Shown one piece after another: positions 32,156 through 41,166 of a DNA stretch of 64,000 nucleotides. Within the stretch, counting starts at the first letter, position 1. Each line of letters starts with the position of its first letter. Made by a program: the position numbers and the translations under genes. Origin of the DNA: JACKII01 sp965202745. Its GTDB lineage: Bacteria > Pseudomonadota > Alphaproteobacteria > Bin95. The notes under the pieces were generated by a model, which was not told the DNA's origin, made no database searches, and worked only from the letters and a program-made list of their open reading frames with translations. Where the stretch lies: contig CBDBCB010000004.1 in the NCBI GenBank assembly GCA_965202745.1, positions 1 through 64,000 of the forward strand. The letters run 5' to 3'.

Positions 32156-33118
32156 ATGAAATCAACGTTCAAAGCCTCCATCCTGTGGCTGGTAGTGGCC
32201 ATCATGCCTGCCATTGCGCAGTCACAAACTACCCCGGTGCAACTCCGTGGCAGCTTTGTCCAAATGGAGCTGCCACCGGGGTTCGTCGAAGACCCCGGCA
32301 TATCGGGGGTGACCTGGAACGAGGCGCAGGCGTCGATCCTGTTCACCGAACTGCCGGTGGAGGCCTTCCAGGCAATTTCCGATGGCCTGATAGCCGACCC
32401 GGCAGCCTTGCTGGGAGACGGGGTCGAACTGGATACCGCCGCCAACATCCGCCAGCACGGCAACCCAGGCGTTCTGGCCCATGGCCGCCAGCAGGTGGGC
32501 GGCAACATTCTGACCAAGTGGCTGCTCCTTGTCGGCGCGCCGCACGTGACCTTGCTGGTCACGGCCCAGGCTCCCGCGATCATGGTCACACCGCCACGTC
32601 AGGCCCTGATCGACCAGGCCCTGGCCTCCATCCGCATCAGCGAAACCCGAAGCGATCCGCGGGACAGCCTGCCCTTTGTCTTCGCCGAGTCGGATGGCAT
32701 GAAGTTTCACCGTGTGCTGTCTGGCACAACGGCCCTGCTGATCGCGCGCGGCAAGGATGGCGGCGAAGCCATCCGCCCGGTGTTCGCCATCGGCACCTCG
32801 CTTGGCAAGGACTGTTCGCCCTGGGCAGACGACTCCACCGCCTATGCCGAGCAACTGATCGGCTCCATGAAGCGCACCAGGGACCTGCAAAATGTTGCCT
32901 CCCGCGCCGCGGCGATCCACGAATATCCGGCCATTATCTCGGAGGCTGAAGCCATCTGGCATGATCAGCCTGTGACTTTGTTCCAGACCATCCGCTTCCG
33001 CGACTGCCAGTACCTGCGCACCATCGGCATTGCCCCGCGGGCCCAGACTGACAGCTACCGTGCAGAGTTCGACCGGCTCGTCAGCACGACCCAATGGCGC
33101 GAGCCAGCACCCCAATAA
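32156..33118 (+). CDS. Exported hypothetical protein
   Basis: 320 residues, starting 2 bp after the thioesterase stop. The signal peptide is MKSTFKASILWLVVAIMPAI with a likely cut after AIAQSQ. The mature part has no membrane segment. Features: QMELPPGFVEDPGISGVTWN near the N-terminus, a possible second domain from DSLPFVFAESDGMKFHRVLS, and Cys residues in LGKDCSPWAD and RFRDCQYL. No family recognised. Tight spacing puts it in the GST-thioesterase operon, suggesting a periplasmic role connected with the same substrate. Confidence 0.75.
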   Translation: MKSTFKASILWLVVAIMPAIAQSQTTPVQLRGSFVQMELPPGFVEDPGISGVTWNEAQASILFTELPVEAFQAISDGLIADPAALLGDGVELDTAANIRQHGNPGVLAHGRQQVGGNILTKWLLLVGAPHVTLLVTAQAPAIMVTPPRQALIDQALASIRISETRSDPRDSLPFVFAESDGMKFHRVLSGTTALLIARGKDGGEAIRPVFAIGTSLGKDCSPWADDSTAYAEQLIGSMKRTRDLQNVASRAAAIHEYPAIISEAEAIWHDQPVTLFQTIRFRDCQYLRTIGIAPRAQTDSYRAEFDRLVSTTQWREPAPQ

Positions 33119-33158
33119 GCATCAACGGCAAACAAGCACCCTTTCGGAGGAACTCCCC

Positions 33159-34109
33159 ATGCAATTCGGCCTATCCGCTCCATTCCGCGGCCCGCTCTCC
33201 ACCCCTGAAGACCTCCGCGGCATCGCCGAAGCAGCAGAGCGCCTCGGCTTCGGCTACATGACCGTCTCGGACCACATCCTTTGCCCGCGCTCCATCGACG
33301 CCAAGTATCCCTATGCCGATGACGGCGAGTTCCCCTGGACCCAGGGCGGCGGCGGTGATTGCATGGAGCAGTTCACCCTGATGGCCTGGCTTTGCGCCGC
33401 CACCACCAAGCTGCGCCTGCTGACCTCCGTCGTCGTCATCCCGCACCGCAACCCGCTGTTCATGGCCAAGTCCATCGCCACCATGGACGTGCTGTCCGGC
33501 GGCCGTATCTCCATCGGCTGTGGTACCGGCTGGATGCGGGAAGAGTTCGAGGCGCTCGGCGTCGAATTCGACAAGCGCGGCCAGGTCACCAATGAATACA
33601 TCGCCGCAATGAAGACTCTCTGGACCCAGGACAACCCCTCCTACGAGGGCGAGTTCGTTAAGTTCAAGGACGTGATCTTCGATCCCAAGCCAGTGCAGGC
33701 GCCGCACCCGCCACTCTGGATCGGCGGCGAGAGCGGCCCGGCCATGCGCCGTGTCGCGGCAGTCGGCGACGTCTGGTATCCGTTCGCCAGCAACCCCAAG
33801 GCCCGCATGGCCTCGGCCGATGCCTACCGCGAGCGCGCCCAGCGGGTGAAGCAGGCCGTCGCCGAAGCAGGCCGCGACCCGGCCAGCGTCGGCCTCGCCT
33901 ACAACAGCCCGTATCATTCGGAGAAAGCGGTGGAACTGGACGGCCAGCGGGTCGCCATGACCGGCACCGGCGAGCAACGCACCGCTGATGCCCGCGCCTT
34001 TGCGGAGGCCGGCTGTGGCACCATCATGGTCAACCTGACCGCCAACGACCGCCAGCAGATGCTGGACCGCATGGAAGCCTTCGCCGCCGAGGTCATGCCC
34101 CACGTATGA
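33159..34109 (+). CDS. LLM-class F420/FMN-dependent oxidoreductase
   Basis: 316 residues, with CGGAGG before the ATG at 33159. Luciferase-like TIM-barrel motifs: MQFGLSAPFRGPLSTPEDLR, RLGFGYMTVSDHILCPR, LLTSVVVIPHRNPLFMAKSI, VLSGGRISIGCGTGWMREEF and HPPLWIGGESGPAMRRVAAV. NCBI-type annotations call such proteins TIGR03619-like F420-dependent oxidoreductases; whether this organism uses F420 or FMN cannot be decided here. It is last in the GST cluster and followed by a strong terminator. Confidence 0.92.
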   Translation: MQFGLSAPFRGPLSTPEDLRGIAEAAERLGFGYMTVSDHILCPRSIDAKYPYADDGEFPWTQGGGGDCMEQFTLMAWLCAATTKLRLLTSVVVIPHRNPLFMAKSIATMDVLSGGRISIGCGTGWMREEFEALGVEFDKRGQVTNEYIAAMKTLWTQDNPSYEGEFVKFKDVIFDPKPVQAPHPPLWIGGESGPAMRRVAAVGDVWYPFASNPKARMASADAYRERAQRVKQAVAEAGRDPASVGLAYNSPYHSEKAVELDGQRVAMTGTGEQRTADARAFAEAGCGTIMVNLTANDRQQMLDRMEAFAAEVMPHV

Positions 34110-34115
34110 GCTGAG

Positions 34116-34142
34116 CAGGGGGCTTCAGGGCCCCCTGTTTTA
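34116..34142 (+). terminator. Rho-independent terminator
   Basis: CAGGGGGC - TTCAGG - GCCCCCTG followed by TTTTA, 6 bp after the LLM oxidoreductase stop. The next ~180 bp are very AT-rich (34145-34300) and hold no gene I can see. Confidence 0.92.
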
Positions 34143-34398
34143 CTTACCCCGTCACCTATATAAAGTTCCAAAAAAACAACATAAACAAAACTAAACTTTT
34201 CTATGCAAAATTAAACATTTTAAATACCTGAATAACGTTAAATACTTAACTGCGGTTTATCAAATATTTATCGACGGCACACTTTCTGTTCAGCTGAATC
34301 TTATCTCGCCTTAGTACCAACGGCAGGTAATACTGCCTGACACGACCAGCTACGCCCGCCAGCCGCCATCGCGCAAATACCCTCTGGAGCCCTACCCC

Positions 34399-35229
34399 AT
34401 GCCTGACCTCCTCCTCGGCCTGATCGGCGACAATATTGCGGCCTCCCGCGCACCCGAACTGCACGGCAAGGCCGGACGGCTCACGGGCATCGATGTGCAA
34501 TACGACAAGCTGGTGCCGCGCGACCTCGGCACGGATTTTGACGACACCTTCCAATTATGCATCGACCGGGGTTACCGTGCGGTTAACATCACCTATCCCT
34601 ACAAGGAAAAGGCTGCGGCCAAGGCGGAAATCGACAACCTGCTAGTCCGCGCGATGGGCGCGGTCAACACTCCGGTATTTGATGGCGACGCAAAGCCCAA
34701 AGGCTACAACACCGACTATTCCGGCTTCATTGGTGCCTACCGCAGCGTCCGGGGTGATGCGAAACCCGGCCCGATCTGCATGACCGGTGCAGGCGGTGTC
34801 GGCAAGGCCGTCGCCTTCGGCCTGCTCGACCTGGGCCTGGAAGAAATCCGGCTAGTAGAGCGTGACCTGCCCAAAGCCGAGGCCCTGGCCAACGCCATGC
34901 GCGCTGCGCGCCCTGGCCTGCGCGCCACCGTAACCGCAGACGCTGCCGAAGGAGCCGCTGGTGCAAACGGCCTGGTCAACTGCTCTCCCATCGGCATGGT
35001 CGGCTACGACGGCACACCCATGCCCCGCGAACACATGAGCATTGCCGAATGGGCCTTTGACGCGGTCTACACGCCCGTCGACACACAATTCCTCGGTGAT
35101 GCCGCAGCAGAGGGCCTAACCACCATCTCCGGCTACGAACTGTTCTTCTTCCAGGGCGTCGACTGCTGGCAGATTTTCAGCGGCAAGCCCGTTGACCCGG
35201 CCCAATTGCGGGCAGCATGGGCAGTCTAG
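34399..35229 (+). CDS. Shikimate/quinate 5-dehydrogenase family protein
   Basis: 276 residues. N-terminal substrate domain: LIGDNIAASRAPELHGKAGR, and NITYPYKEKA with the catalytic Lys (usual NVTxPxK); then AMGAVNTPVF and GYNTDYSGF with the catalytic Asp. C-terminal Rossmann domain: ICMTGAGGVGKAVAFGLLDL, and the end GYELFFFQGVDCWQIFSG. It reduces 3-dehydroshikimate or dehydroquinate-like cyclic acids with NAD(P)H. Divergence from housekeeping AroE (IAASRAP instead of ISHSLSP) suggests a catabolic or secondary role (AroE-like/YdiB-like). Stand-alone, after an AT-rich gap. Confidence 0.9.
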   Translation: MPDLLLGLIGDNIAASRAPELHGKAGRLTGIDVQYDKLVPRDLGTDFDDTFQLCIDRGYRAVNITYPYKEKAAAKAEIDNLLVRAMGAVNTPVFDGDAKPKGYNTDYSGFIGAYRSVRGDAKPGPICMTGAGGVGKAVAFGLLDLGLEEIRLVERDLPKAEALANAMRAARPGLRATVTADAAEGAAGANGLVNCSPIGMVGYDGTPMPREHMSIAEWAFDAVYTPVDTQFLGDAAAEGLTTISGYELFFFQGVDCWQIFSGKPVDPAQLRAAWAV

Positions 35230-35257
35230 CGAAACTAATCACTCCCCGCCACAAGCA

Positions 35258-35860
35258 TTATTTTCTGGTGCAGCGACGGGCCCAACCGGCTAGCCTGGTC
35301 GCCCCCAAAGCGCCAGCCATCAGCGGCAGAGCGCCAGGCAAGGGAGCCTCGCTCACCTGTACTGATGCGGTAAAATCCCCCGGCTGAAACGAAAGCGATC
35401 CCGCACTGAACGAACTGGTCCTAGTCGAGGGAGAAACCAGGCTCGAATTGTAGGTCAGAAAACCGCTCAGCCAAACGTCGCCATCAAAATCCATACCAAT
35501 AGCAAAATCGTCAGTCCCGGGTGATCCGCCGCTGACCCCATTCAGCAATCCACCAATCCGGATACGCCGGTCGCCAGGCGGGCTTATCGTGTGCCAGAAC
35601 GTGCCGGTATTGAAGCGGCTGTAATGCACAGCGCCCAGATCCATCGAAAATGACAGCAGGTCGCCTGTACCTGGTACCTGGTCATCGTACTGCAGCTTGA
35701 ATTGGCCGCTGATATTATCGAACGGCGCAGGCACCGGGCCGTTGAACGGCTGAAAGCCGCTCGCAAAGAAAGTCCCGGTCACCTGAATGATCGCACTGTG
35801 CGCCGACCCAGCCCACAAAATCGCTGCGGCTGCCACGGCCACCCCTATTCTCTTCATCAT
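35258..35860 (-). CDS. VPLPA-CTERM-type exported surface protein
   Basis: 200 residues. Signal peptide MMKRIGVAVAAAAILWAGSA ending AHSA. The mature part is rich in Ser/Gly/Thr and beta-prone. The C-terminus has the tripartite sorting signal: EAPLPGALPLMAGALGATRL, a hydrophobic segment, and a basic cluster (ARRCTRK). PEP-CTERM/VPLPA-CTERM proteins are processed by exosortase and placed on the cell surface or in exopolysaccharide. No exosortase gene is in this window. A second, broken member of the class lies at 52 kb. Confidence 0.8.
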   Translation of the reverse strand: MMKRIGVAVAAAAILWAGSAHSAIIQVTGTFFASGFQPFNGPVPAPFDNISGQFKLQYDDQVPGTGDLLSFSMDLGAVHYSRFNTGTFWHTISPPGDRRIRIGGLLNGVSGGSPGTDDFAIGMDFDGDVWLSGFLTYNSSLVSPSTRTSSFSAGSLSFQPGDFTASVQVSEAPLPGALPLMAGALGATRLAGWARRCTRK

Positions 35861-35995
35861 ACCAACTCCTATTGGTTTGATCGAAACGCTTGCATCCGCG
35901 AGCGCTTCGGGAACCAGCCTACGCTTTCAATACGTTGATGGTTCGATTCAACAAACAGATGGGTTTCAACCGTTTGCATCGAACCACTAGTGTGT

Positions 35996-36353
35996 CTAAC
36001 CGTTCTGCAAAACCAGCATCAAAGCAGCAGCAGCCGATATCAATTGCCCCCAAAACGCCCAATGCCGGATGGTGAGCAATCCCACGAGTCCCGGCCAGCG
36101 CCAACGCGGCAAGGCAGAAAATGATCAACGTCTCTGCGTGCCCATCCGGTATCAACCCTACTAGCGAGGCCACTAACCCGATCGCAAAGAATGCGTTGTA
36201 CGCACCTTGATTGATGCCCAACTTCGCGGTTATTGCTGCCATTCCCGCGTCATAACCCAACAACAACGCCGTCACCTTCGGCCAACGGCGGATTTCTGCG
36301 TCCGCAAAGAACACATGGATCGCGGCCACAAGCCAAACTGCAGCAATCGTCAT
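35996..36353 (-). pseudogene. DUF1304-like small membrane protein, frameshifted
   Basis: MTIAAVWLVAAIHVFFADAE .. AAITAKLGINQGAYNAFFAI .. HPALGVLG matches DUF1304 (four-helix membrane proteins of ~120 residues with the NQGxYN motif). After ALGVLG the current frame gives a cysteine-rich, non-family tail to 35919. Moving one base at the run of five G near 36050 gives the expected last helix QLISAAAALMLVLQNG with a stop at 35996. So one G has probably been inserted. Function unknown. Confidence 0.65.
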
Positions 36354-36553
36354 CTGCCCACTCCATTCTGTTTCACCAGCCTTTCCCTACCGGCTGCCTG
36401 AAACCGCCACATCACCAATATGGGTTAATTTTGCCTCCTCGTTGCTGGGGCGAAGCGGTCGCTCTTCCTTCTGCCAGCATTACCGCTAGGATACCGGCCA
36501 TTCGCTACAAGCCCGTCTCCCGGCGCGCCAGAGAAAGAACAAGGGACACACCC

Positions 36554-37573
36554 ATGACCATGCAATTCGGCATCATGAACCGCGGCCAATACAATTGGGG
36601 CGACGACATGGCCACGCGCTTTCAGGAGCTGATAGCCCAGGCCCGTCATGCTGAAAAGCTGGGCTTTGACAGCTTCATGAAGGGCTCGCATTTCACCAGC
36701 AAGCCGCTGCACGACTTCAACCAGATCGCCTATCTGGGCCGGGTCATGACCGAATGCCCGAGCCTGCGCCTGATCGCGGGCATCGTGCTGATGCCGCTGC
36801 ACAAGCCGCTGGATATCGCCGAGCAGTTCGCCAACATCGACCTGATGAGCGGCGGCAAGCTGATCTTCGGCTGCGGCCTCGGCTACCGTGACGAGGAGTT
36901 CAAGGCCTTCGGGATCAAGCGCAAGAACATCGTCCGCCACATGGAAGAGAACATCGAGGCCGTCCGCCGCCTGTGGACCGAAGAAGACGTCAACATGAAG
37001 GGCCTCGGCTGGGAACTGGTGAACGCCAACTCCTCCATCAAGCCCCTTCAGAACCCGCCGCCCTTCTGGATCGGCGCCAATGCAGACAAAGCCATCGAGC
37101 GCGCCGCCCGCATCGTGGACGCCTGGTTCGTCAGCCCCCACAACCGGATCGATACGACCCAGCGCCAGCTAGAGGTCTACAAGCGCGCGCTGGACGCGGC
37201 AGGCAAGCCCTTCCCGGCAGAGTTCCCCATGATGCGCGAATGCTGCATCGCGCCCACCCATGACGAGGCCATGAAGATCGCCAAGGACTATCTGGTCCAC
37301 AAGTACGCCGCCTACCACAAGTGGGGCCAGGACAAGGCCATGCCGGAAGGCGACAACGATCTAGGCCAGGACATGGACGAACTGGTAAAGGAACGCTTCC
37401 TGATCGGCACCCCGGATGAGGTGGCAGACCAGATGATTAAAACCGCCCGCGAATGCGGCACCAACCACATCGTCGCCGGCGTCCAATTCCCCGACATGCC
37501 GCACAACCTGGTCATGGACCAGATGCAGCTATTGGCCGAGGACGTGTTCCCGAAGGTGCGGTCGGCGGTTTAG
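36554..37573 (+). CDS. LLM-class oxidoreductase (bacterial luciferase-like)
   Basis: 339 residues from the ATG at 36554. Motifs: MQFGIMNRGQYNWGDDMATR, LGFDSFMKGSHFTSKPLHDF, LIAGIVLMPLHKPLDIAEQF, MSGGKLIFGCGLGYRDEEFK and PPFWIGANADKAIERAARIV. It is a flavin- or F420-dependent TIM-barrel enzyme, only distantly similar to the one at 33.2 kb. Its own promoter region (36370-36550) separates it from the divergent DUF1304 gene. It probably oxidises a catabolic intermediate of the surrounding cluster (inference). Confidence 0.92.
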   Translation: MTMQFGIMNRGQYNWGDDMATRFQELIAQARHAEKLGFDSFMKGSHFTSKPLHDFNQIAYLGRVMTECPSLRLIAGIVLMPLHKPLDIAEQFANIDLMSGGKLIFGCGLGYRDEEFKAFGIKRKNIVRHMEENIEAVRRLWTEEDVNMKGLGWELVNANSSIKPLQNPPPFWIGANADKAIERAARIVDAWFVSPHNRIDTTQRQLEVYKRALDAAGKPFPAEFPMMRECCIAPTHDEAMKIAKDYLVHKYAAYHKWGQDKAMPEGDNDLGQDMDELVKERFLIGTPDEVADQMIKTARECGTNHIVAGVQFPDMPHNLVMDQMQLLAEDVFPKVRSAV

Positions 37574-37743
37574 TCCGTTTAGTCCAAGGAAGTCCCAACT
37601 TCTTAGTGCATCCCCGGCCACCGCACCGCGGCGAACCGGGGCCGCGCAGTTCAAAGCGGCTCAGGAATGGCTCCTGCCTATGGTAGGAAGGTGGGAGCAC
37701 CAGCAGCCGCGATCCTATCCTTCAGGTGTTCAGGCTCCACCTC

Positions 37744-38877
37744 CTACCCCCCAAACTCCGCCCGCACCTTAACGCCGTGCTCGTCATAGCCGGGTGCAGG
37801 GCCATAGTCGTCCCGCCGGGCACCGCGCGTTGTCGGCGGCGCCGGGTAGGAGATCGGGCCGTTCGGCGTGCCGACCGTAATCCGCTGCAATGCGCCATGC
37901 ACCGACAAGTCAGGCATGGTGTTCACGGCACCGAACGCGATGTCCGCCTTGCCCAGGCGGGCGTGGAACTCCTCGCGGCTGATCTGGCTGGTAACTTCTT
38001 CGATCTTGCCTTCGACAAAGGCGCGGTTCTCAACCCGCTTGACGTTGAGCGCCGCCTTCGGATGGTTGGCGAACTCCTTGTCCTGCAGCACATGCTCGCA
38101 GAAACGGTGCCACTCCCGCTCCGCCTGACAGGCGACCAGGGTCTTGGAGCCGTCATTGGCCGAAAACGCGCCATAGGGGCACATGATCGGGTGGCGCAGC
38201 GCATTGCGCGGCCAGATGACATCCGACTGCTCATAGGCCATCAGCGGCGCAGACAACCAATCGGCCAAGGATGCGAACAGAGAGGCCTTCACGCTGGTGC
38301 CTTTGCCGGTTTTGCCCCGTTCGACCAGCGCTTCCAGCACGGCAGTATAGGCATTAAGGCCGGTGGTCAGGTCGCAGATGGAGACGCCAACCCGTCCGGG
38401 CTCATCGGCTGAGCCGGTGATCGAGGTCAGGCCGCTTTCCGCTTGCACCAGCAGGTCATAGGCCTTCAGCTCGTCATAGGGCGGCCCGGCCTCGCCATAG
38501 CCGGAAATGTCCACCGTTATCAATTGCGGATACTTCTCGCGCAACGCCTCGGAGCCCAGGCCAGCCCGCTCCATCGCGCCGGGAGCCAGGTTCTGCACCC
38601 ACACGTCCGCCTTCGCCAAAAGCCGGTGCAGCAGCGCCAAATCCTCCGGCTGTTTGATGTCGATGGCGAGCGATTCCTTGCCCCGGTTCAGCCAGACGAA
38701 AAAGCTGGATTGACCGTGGGCGTGCTGGTCGTAACCGCGGGCGAAGTCGCCGGTGCCATCGGCGCGCTCCAGCTTGATGACACGCGCACCGGCATCGGCC
38801 ATGCGGCAGGTCAGATGAGGCGCGGCAACGGCCTGTTCAATGCTGACAACAAGAATATCGGAAAGAGGCTGAGACAT
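37744..38877 (-). CDS. CaiB/BaiF-family CoA-transferase 2
   Basis: 377 residues. Motifs: LSDILVVSIEQAVAAPHLTC, RMADAGARVIKLERADGTGD, QSSFFVWLNRGKESLAIDIK, and AYDLLVQAESGLTSITG with the active-site Asp. The end (TTRGARRDDYGPAPGYDEHG) is typical. It is distinct from the 29-kb paralogue (shorter and of a different subgroup). Convergent with the LLM gene and divergent from the TauD-like gene. The role is CoA transfer between organic acids; substrate unknown. Confidence 0.92.
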   Translation of the reverse strand: MSQPLSDILVVSIEQAVAAPHLTCRMADAGARVIKLERADGTGDFARGYDQHAHGQSSFFVWLNRGKESLAIDIKQPEDLALLHRLLAKADVWVQNLAPGAMERAGLGSEALREKYPQLITVDISGYGEAGPPYDELKAYDLLVQAESGLTSITGSADEPGRVGVSICDLTTGLNAYTAVLEALVERGKTGKGTSVKASLFASLADWLSAPLMAYEQSDVIWPRNALRHPIMCPYGAFSANDGSKTLVACQAEREWHRFCEHVLQDKEFANHPKAALNVKRVENRAFVEGKIEEVTSQISREEFHARLGKADIAFGAVNTMPDLSVHGALQRITVGTPNGPISYPAPPTTRGARRDDYGPAPGYDEHGVKVRAEFGG

Positions 38878-39041
38878 TGGGCGAGGCTACCGTTTCGAGT
38901 TTTTCACTAATTTGCAGCGGAGTTTAGGCGGACGCTCTAAGGCAGGCAACGCGCTGTACCGTCCGCTGCCGCGAAAGCTGGCCCTCCCCCGCTCACGCTT
39001 GCTATGCTGCTCCGCGTCAACTGCTGTCACGGAGCATTGCT

Positions 39042-39865
39042 ATGCGAAAGCCCTTCACCGGACCATCCGTCTGGACCGGCGCAGACCTTACCGCCGACCC
39101 GGCAAGCTGGCGGTGGCAGTGGCAGTGGCAGCCTGCCGAACTGGCAGAGATCAACGCCGCCCTGGCACATGCCAAGGCCGCAGGCGTGCATTGGGTGGAC
39201 GTCACCCGCAAGACCTTTTCCCTGGACAAGGCCGCGGATAAGCTTGTGGCACTGGCAGATGCCCTGGAAAACGGTCGCGGCTTCGTCCTGCTGCAAGGCT
39301 TTCCGGTTGAGCGCTATAGCGAAGACGACCGCCGCCTGATCTGGATGGGCCTGGGCCACTGGCTCGGCACACCCGTGACCCAGGATAATACCGGCCAGAT
39401 GATGCGCGATATCCAGGCCCAGCCAGGCGATCTCGGCGCACGCCACGAAAGCGTAAAGGATGAAAGCGGCGGCGAGTTCCTCTCGTCCAAGGCCCGCACC
39501 TACAGCAACGGCCTGCTGCGTTATCACACCAACCGCACGGATGTGGTCGGCCTGCTGATGGCCCGGCGCTCGGCTTCCGGGGGCGAAAGCAAAGTCACCG
39601 GCACCGCCGCCGTACACAATGCCATTCTGGCCCGCCGCCCCGATTTGCTGGAACTGCTTTACCAGCCGATCTACCGCTCCCGCCTGGCGAAGAAGCGGGC
39701 GGCGGCGGCGAGATCTACCCCCTGCCCGTCTTCGGCGTCCAGGACGGCAAGCTCACCAGCCATTACTCGCGGACATATGTCGAAGCCGCGCAATTGGTCG
39801 GCACAACGCCCCGCATGAGCGATGCCCAGTGGGAAGCACTCGACATGCTGGCAGACGTTGCTAAC
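39042..39865 (+). pseudogene. TauD/TfdA-like dioxygenase, frameshifted and truncated by IS481
   Basis: MRKPFTGPSVWTGADLTADP .. GRGFVLLQGFPVERYSEDDR .. LRYHTNRTDVVGLLMAR has the Fe(II) ligands His-x-Asp replaced by the HTNRTD-type motif of TauD-like enzymes. The frame breaks near 39692, where a G is missing (CTGGCGAAG instead of CTGGGCGAAG). The correct continuation GEIYPLPVFGVQDGKLTSHY .. VEAAQLVGTTPRMSDAQWEA runs to 39865, where the IS481 end begins, so the last third with the second His and the Arg is gone. Doubly inactivated. Confidence 0.78.
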
Positions 39866-40492
39866 TGTCACATCCTGGAAGGTAATATGGCTGTTTCCTG
39901 ACCAGCTCTAGTTTGAGTTTGCTCCATCCCTTCATTGCCTGCAAGGGCGTCTTGCTGCCCAGGGCTGATTGCAGCAGCGGCTGGGTGTAAAGCCAGACAT
40001 AGCGAGGCAGCGTGGCTTCCAGAACCTCGCCGGATCGGAAGGGATGGCTCTGCAGAACCTCTTCGATGCGGCCATTGAACCGTTCGACCATACCGTTGGT
40101 CTGAGGTGACCTAGGCGGCGTCAGGCGATGATCGATATCGAGGGCGGCGCCCAGCGTGTCGCATTCATGCGCGCCTGTTGCGGCGCGCTGGCGCAGACCG
40201 AAGAGGCGATCCGTGAACTCTTTTCCATTATCCGGGAGTATGGGGCGGATCCGCATCGGGCAGGCGCGCTCCAGGGCGCGCAGGAAGCGCCGGGCATTGG
40301 CCGTTGTCTTGCTGTTGTAGACCCTGACAACAACCCAACGCGTTGCCCTGTCGATGGCCACGAAGAGGGAACGGCGGCGGCTCTCATCTGCCATCGGTGG
40401 CAGGTATTTCAGGTCGATGGGGATAGAACCGGGTTCATAGGCTTTGAAGGCGCTGTGCTTTGGCCGGCGATGCTGCTTTCAGGGCGCGCAGG
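39866..40492 (-). mobile_element. IS481-family element, right-end fragment (627 bp)
   Basis: Matches the complete element from its right end (TGTCACATCCTGGAAGG at 39866, one base different from the others) back to the codons for RALKAASPRPKHSAF. The transposase frame is continuous over 178 residues with the second Asp and the Glu of the catalytic triad, but the HTH and first Asp region is lost at 40492. Confidence 0.9.
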
Positions 40493-40499
40493 GCCCCCC

Positions 40500-40575
40500 T
40501 GCCAGCCGATCATGAGGTCTTGTGGAAAAACATCGGCACCGGTGAACCGCGCGGCGGCATTGACGTCACCTTATA
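40500..40575 (+). pseudogene. Orphan C-terminal peptide of a lost gene
   Basis: Between the IS481 fragment and the GFA gene a plus-strand frame reads LPADHEVLWKNIGTGEPRGG then IDVTL and stops. It looks like a genuine protein terminus in composition, cut on its 5' side by the IS. No family recognised. Confidence 0.3.
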
Positions 40576-40588
40576 GACCAGGGCCAGC

Positions 40589-41079
40589 TCAAGCACTATT
40601 TGCGCGGGCGGCTTTATACCGCTCGATCGCATCCGGCGGCACACCTCCCGCGGCTTGTAATATTCCGGCACGGCTCTTGTGCCAGCCGGTAGCTGGAACC
40701 AGGGCTGCTTCGACGCCGTGAAAATATGAATGTCAGGTGGGAACGCATCCGGGTTGTCCAACGTCCCGACCCGCACGAAGGCAATCGCAGCTCCCGCCCC
40801 GGCATAATGGCTCCACACCGCGACCTTGCAGGCCGGGCAGCGCGCAATCTGCTGGCCCTTGCCACTTTCGGATGGTGTTTCAACGATCTCTGGCTCTCCC
40901 GCCAGCAGTTCCACCCGGCTCCGTTCGACCATGGCGTTCACAGCAAAGGCCGAGCCCGTCTCCCGCTGGCACCAGCGGCAATGGCAGCCGTGTACGATCA
41001 TCGGCCTGGCGGTCAGCCCGAAGCGAACGGTCCGGCAAGCACAGCCGCCCTCGGCAGCAATGGTTTCGGTGTCAGTCAT
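40589..41079 (-). pseudogene. GFA-family (CENP-V-like) zinc protein, frameshifted near C-terminus
   Basis: From MTDTETIAAEGGCACRTVRF the zinc-binding Cys pattern is clear: GGCACRTVR, VHGCHCRWCQRETGSAFAVN and ARCPACKVAVWSH, with the family's PEYYKPREV near the end. A G is missing near 40650 (GTGTGCCGCC for GTGTGGCCGCC). The restored end is WPPDAIERYKAARANSA with a stop at 40589, as in relatives. The frame as it stands adds ~35 unrelated residues to 40510. The zinc core is intact, so the altered protein might still fold. Glutathione-dependent formaldehyde-activating-like family; substrate unknown. Confidence 0.8.
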
Positions 41080-41166
41080 GGCTTGCCTTCCTTTGTTACT
41101 AGCAGGACACTTGCAGCAAGCCGCTGAGGCCGCAAGCGCCCAGACACCAAACAAAGGAACCGCCAG

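Noticed and set aside
33171..34103. 310-codon minus-strand frame opposite the LLM oxidoreductase
   Set aside because: High-GC antisense open frame; the plus strand has full family motifs, ribosome-binding site and terminator.
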